DNA of 25,276 nucleotides, taken from NCBI GenBank assembly GCA_041590855.1, contig JBFHTA010000015.1:1-25276 (forward strand), given 5' to 3'. Shown here piece after piece: positions 22,690 through 25,276 of the stretch (within the stretch, counting starts at the first letter, position 1; each line of letters opens with the position of its first letter). The DNA comes from Litoribrevibacter sp041590855. Lineage in GTDB: Bacteria > Pseudomonadota > Gammaproteobacteria > Pseudomonadales > Litoribrevibacteraceae. Under the pieces are notes generated by a model, which searched no databases, was not told where the DNA came from, and saw only the letters and a program-made list of their open reading frames with translations. The translations under genes were made by a program, and so were the position numbers.

Positions 22690-23766
22690 TTAGCGCACAT
22701 AATGCATTGCGACTCGGTTCGTAAGCCCGGTTAGCAACTCATAACCAATGGTCTGGCAACAAGCAGCTACCTGTTCAACAGGAATATGCTCACCCCAAAG
22801 CTCCACTTGATCACCTAACGCAACACCAGGAACATTCGTCACATCAATAGTCAACATATCCATTGAAACCCGTCCGACCAGCTCAGTTCTAACACCCTTT
22901 ATATAGCAGGGCGTTCCTGTCGGTGCGGAACGAGGGTAACCATCCCCATATCCTAAAGATACCGTGGCAATCAGCTTATTCTCACCACATTGGTAGGTTG
23001 CACCGTAACCCACCCAATCGCCGGCTTTTACTTCTCGTAAAGCAATCACAGACGCTGTCAACGTCATAACAGGCTTAAGTTCCGACACTAACCGAGTTGC
23101 CCCAAAGGGAGACACTCCATAGAGCATAATACCAGGTCTGACCCAGTCACGATGAAGCTCAGGACTAGACAAAATCGCAGCCGAGTTTGCAATGGACTGA
23201 GGATAAGCCAAGGCATCCACCGCTTGATTGAATTCACTCACCTGCTTCTGATTCTGCACGTGCTCTAATTCATCCGCACAGGCCAAATGCGTCATAGTGA
23301 TAAATTTCACAGGCAGCTCATGCTCTGAAATTAAGGATAAAGCCTTAGTCCATTCATCCTGTGTGAAACCCAAACGATGCATTCCGGTATCCAGCTTAAG
23401 CCATACTCTGGAGATCCCTTCCGCACCCTCTTCGATCAACTCCTCAATTTGCAACAGGTTATGGATCACCAGATCCAGGCTTAGCTCTTTGGCATTTGCC
23501 AATTCATGTGCAAAATTAAAGCCTTCCAACAAAACGATAGGAGCAGTAATTCCCACATTTCGTAATTGGGTTGCTTCATCCAGCGTGGCGACACCAAAGC
23601 CTCCAACTTGGGACTCAATCACACGGGCAACCTCGCTGGCACCGTGTCCGTAGGCATCCGCTTTAACCATTGCCAGAACCTGGCTTTCAGATGCAATACG
23701 ACGAATGACCTGCAAATTATGAGAAATTGCCGCTAAATTTATTGTGGCAGAAACGCGAGATGACAT
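22690..23766 (-). CDS. alr: Alanine racemase
   Basis: Alr is a PLP enzyme that interconverts L- and D-alanine for peptidoglycan. The cofactor lysine is Lys35 in MVKADAYGHG. KLDTGMHRLGF (124-134), SIANSAA (191-197), RPGIMLYGV (210-218) and the catalytic tyrosine Tyr254 (VGYGATY) are all present. The C-terminus ends in the usual GYELLTGLTNRVAMHYVR. The length of 358 residues is normal. The ATG at 23766 has no good Shine-Dalgarno sequence. It is the first gene of a minus-strand set with cmoM, with 5 nt between the two. Confidence 0.97.
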   Translation of the reverse strand: MSSRVSATINLAAISHNLQVIRRIASESQVLAMVKADAYGHGASEVARVIESQVGGFGVATLDEATQLRNVGITAPIVLLEGFNFAHELANAKELSLDLVIHNLLQIEELIEEGAEGISRVWLKLDTGMHRLGFTQDEWTKALSLISEHELPVKFITMTHLACADELEHVQNQKQVSEFNQAVDALAYPQSIANSAAILSSPELHRDWVRPGIMLYGVSPFGATRLVSELKPVMTLTASVIALREVKAGDWVGYGATYQCGENKLIATVSLGYGDGYPRSAPTGTPCYIKGVRTELVGRVSMDMLTIDVTNVPGVALGDQVELWGEHIPVEQVAACCQTIGYELLTGLTNRVAMHYVR

Positions 23767-24006
23767 AAGAATTTAAGATTAAAAACAAGAACCAAATGGG
23801 TCGACCAGTGTACCAGATAATGAAATGAAAAGGACTGAAAGTAATCACGAATAAAGTACCACTTTCAATACAAATTAAATCAAAGAATAAACAACCACTT
23901 ATCGACATAACATAAAGTAAGTTATTTTTTTTACTTTCTAACTCGACAAATGAAATTCTATGACTACACTACCAAATTAATAAACAAGTAACATGTGCGC
24001 CAGTTA

Positions 24007-24035
24007 TTGACATATCGCAGTAAGTAAGTGTTAAT
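24007..24035 (+). promoter_or_regulatory. Possible sigma70 promoter upstream of the porin
   Basis: A perfect TTGACA -35 box (24007-24012) is followed after 17 nt by GTTAAT (24030-24035), which matches only 4 of 6 of the -10 consensus. If used, it would give a leader of about 145 nt that includes both arms of the TTACTTAC/GTAAGTAA inverted repeat. Confidence 0.4.
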
Positions 24036-24096
24036 AACCGGTGCAGTTATCTTAATAATAAATTTAAGGACGCCCACAATCTTAGGGATAAGAGTT

Positions 24097-24112
24097 GGCA
24101 CGATCTCTGCCT
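24097..24112 (+). promoter_or_regulatory. Sigma54 (RpoN)-type promoter for the porin
   Basis: The sequence TGGCACGATCTCTGCC has the invariant GG (24098-24099) and GC (24110-24111) separated by exactly 10 nt. The consensus TGGCACR-N4-TTGCW is matched except for C in place of the first T of TTGC and C at the last position. Transcription should start near 24123, about 64 nt before the ATG. RpoN promoters need an enhancer-binding protein, so the porin is probably under tight signal control. Confidence 0.72.
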
Positions 24113-24186
24113 TACTTACCCGAAGATGAAAGGCACAACCACCACAGGTTGACTTGGATTTTTAACGTAAGTAAAAGGAAAACACT

Positions 24187-25107
24187 ATGGCACAATTTAC
24201 ACGTCTTGCAGCAGCAATCGCAGCAGCTTCTCTTGCAGGTGCGGTTCACGCAGGTGATGTTGAAGTAAACTTCAGCGGTGAAGTAGACTTCGCTTTCGAA
24301 TACCACGACAATGACAACACTAACAGCAGCTCTGAAGCATATCTTGATACTGCTGAACTAGGTGTTGAAGCTACTGACGGCACTACTACTGCTGGCGTTG
24401 TTTTTGAGTACGGCGGTAGCGGTAATGCCCAAGGCGATGACGACGACAACGTTGACATCGACAACGCCTTCCTAGAATACAAAATCAACAACAACTACAC
24501 TGTTTTCGCTGAGTACGATGACACCATCATTGGTCTTCAAGGCGAATCTATGATGTGGAACGATTCACTTCATAAAGACGGTATCTATGACTTCGCTGAC
24601 ACCATGACTGGTGTTAAGATCAAAGGCGGTCCTATCTCTTCTACAATCTATGTAGCACAAGGCCGTAGCCAAGACGACGACCTTCAAGAGTTTGGCACAT
24701 CAGTAGACTACACCGCTGACATGTTCTCTGCACACTTTGGCTATGTAAGCGATGCAGTTGAAAGCGTAGGTAGCCCGGTAGGTGCTTTCTCTCTAGGTGG
24801 CACTGCTAACATCAATAACATCACATTGATTGCAGAATATGTATTCCTTTCAGACGATGTTAACGATGAAGATCCTACTTTCCTTCAGCTAGAAGCTAAC
24901 TACGAGATGAAAGGCTACACACTAGGTGCCGCTTATTTCACTTCAGACGAAGCTGAAGCATTTGGAGAGCCTGAAGATCGTATCGCTCTTTCTGTGGCAA
25001 AAGACATCACTGATATGCTTTGGGTTCAAGCAGAGCTTGATTTCGACAGCAGTTATGATGACGACGATGACAACTCTCTATGGCTAGTTGCTGGCGCTTC
25101 TTTCTAA
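24187..25107 (+). CDS. Acidic outer-membrane porin
   Basis: The signal peptide is MAQFTRLAAAIAAASLAGAVHA with cleavage before GDVEV. The mature part has alternating short strands (GVVFEY, YTVFAEY, VKIKGG, STIYVAQG, ITLIAEYVF, YTLGAAYF, WVQAELDF) and ends in GASF, the terminal Phe that the BAM complex recognises. The length of 306 residues suits a porin-like barrel. It is very acidic: about 60 Asp/Glu against 9 Lys/Arg, with Asp runs at 84-87, 163-165 and 291-295. The substrate is unknown. The codons look more uniform than in neighbouring genes (frequent CTT for Leu, GAC, GGC), as in highly expressed genes. AAGGA lies 7 nt before the ATG. It has a sigma54-type promoter upstream and a terminator downstream. 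Confidence 0.88.
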   Translation: MAQFTRLAAAIAAASLAGAVHAGDVEVNFSGEVDFAFEYHDNDNTNSSSEAYLDTAELGVEATDGTTTAGVVFEYGGSGNAQGDDDDNVDIDNAFLEYKINNNYTVFAEYDDTIIGLQGESMMWNDSLHKDGIYDFADTMTGVKIKGGPISSTIYVAQGRSQDDDLQEFGTSVDYTADMFSAHFGYVSDAVESVGSPVGAFSLGGTANINNITLIAEYVFLSDDVNDEDPTFLQLEANYEMKGYTLGAAYFTSDEAEAFGEPEDRIALSVAKDITDMLWVQAELDFDSSYDDDDDNSLWLVAGASF

Positions 25108-25133
25108 GTTGAAGCCCAACTATCTTATAGTGT

Positions 25134-25160
25134 AAAAAGGCACCCACGGGTGCCTTTTTT
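25134..25160. terminator. Bidirectional terminator after the porin
   Basis: AAAAAGGCACC, loop CACG, GGTGCCTTTTT, with T-runs on both strands, 26 nt after the porin stop. It is symmetrical, which suggests a convergent gene on the right. The stem core is the same as that of the fimX/serB terminator. Confidence 0.92.
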
Positions 25161-25201
25161 ATTTCCTACGCCAGAAATCACGTAAAAATAAGCAAAAGCT
25201 C

Positions 25202-25276
25202 TCACTCATCTATTAGAGATACGCTACCTAGCTCATTTTCACTATCACCGACTCCGGCACTGCTTTTATCAGCTGC
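25202..25276 (-). CDS. Possible 3' end of a minus-strand gene, truncated by the window
   Basis: The minus strand is open from the window edge for 24 codons and ends with TGA at 25204-25202. The translated tail is AADKSSAGVGDSENELGSVS followed by LIDE. It is hydrophilic, like a disordered C-terminus, and matches nothing I recognise. Support comes mainly from the bidirectional terminator that would end it 42 nt downstream. It could be non-coding. Confidence 0.35.
   Translation of the reverse strand, partial: AADKSSAGVGDSENELGSVSLIDE

Larger units (their letters stand above)
23767..24186. other. Divergent alr / porin intergenic region
   Basis: This 420 nt AT-rich region has no credible gene. 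It holds an AAAGTAA...TTACTTT hairpin (23914-23937) with a T-run in the loop, a sigma70-like site (24007-24035), a sigma54-type promoter (24097-24112) and several GTAAGTAA motifs (24020-24028, inverted at 24112-24120, 24167-24174). I could not find a convincing alr promoter. Confidence 0.6.

Noticed and set aside
23717..23908. 63-codon hydrophobic open frame on the minus strand upstream of alr.
   Set aside because: It overlaps the alr start, has AT-rich random composition and no supported ribosome-binding site or homology.
1..25276. CRISPR arrays, insertion sequences, integrases, tRNA or rRNA genes and defence cassettes.
   Set aside because: I looked for regular repeats with spacers, transposase motifs and tRNA-like clover leaves on both strands and found none; the window is core chromosome.

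Overview
The window is a 25.3 kb stretch of a gammaproteobacterial chromosome, probably from a marine Pseudomonadales/Oceanospirillales-type bacterium. From memory, the order orn-rsgA-motB-motA-(HDOD gene)-rhdA-psd ... (PilZ-like gene)-fimX-serB matches the P. aeruginosa PA4951-PA4960 neighbourhood. It differs from Pseudomonas in having an EF-P that carries the modifiable Lys34 and the beta-lysylation enzymes EpmA and EpmB, where Pseudomonas uses arginine rhamnosylation. The very acidic porin at the right end also fits a marine lifestyle. I see no insertion sequence, phage gene, CRISPR array, tRNA or rRNA.

Layout. 1-1.75 kb: orn (oligoribonuclease) and rsgA (30S assembly GTPase), divergent. 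1.8-3.9 kb: the flagellar stator genes motA and motB on the minus strand, with a repeat-rich gap between them. 4.2-6.0 kb: an HDOD-GAF signalling protein divergent from motA; both genes have a FliA (sigma28)-type promoter. 6.1-7.9 kb: rhdA sulfurtransferase and psd phosphatidylserine decarboxylase. 8.1-10.8 kb: epmA, efp and epmB, the EF-P modification set. 11.0-15.0 kb: a 611-residue PilZ-like protein and a FimX-type REC-PAS-GGDEF-EAL protein with degenerate catalytic motifs. 15.1-17.9 kb: serB and, divergent from it, a membrane protein with a class III cyclase fold that has lost its catalytic residues. 18.0-23.8 kb, all minus strand: alr, cmoM, a PotF-like polyamine-binding protein, a 7TMR-DISM diguanylate cyclase and a DUF4288 protein. 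24.2-25.1 kb: an acidic outer-membrane porin behind a sigma54-type promoter. The extreme right end holds 24 codons of a possible minus-strand gene.

The recurring theme is surface motility and second-messenger signalling: a flagellar stator, a FliA-linked HDOD protein, a FimX/PilZ-like pair for type IV pilus control, a dead cyclase-like receptor and an active-looking diguanylate cyclase. The most interesting hypothesis is that the orphan PotF-like protein and the adjacent periplasm-sensing diguanylate cyclase form a polyamine-to-c-di-GMP module, functionally like NspS-MbaA of Vibrio cholerae but with a different cyclase architecture. The remaining genes are housekeeping: RNA decay, ribosome assembly, EF-P maturation, phospholipid synthesis, serine and D-alanine synthesis, and wobble-uridine methylation.
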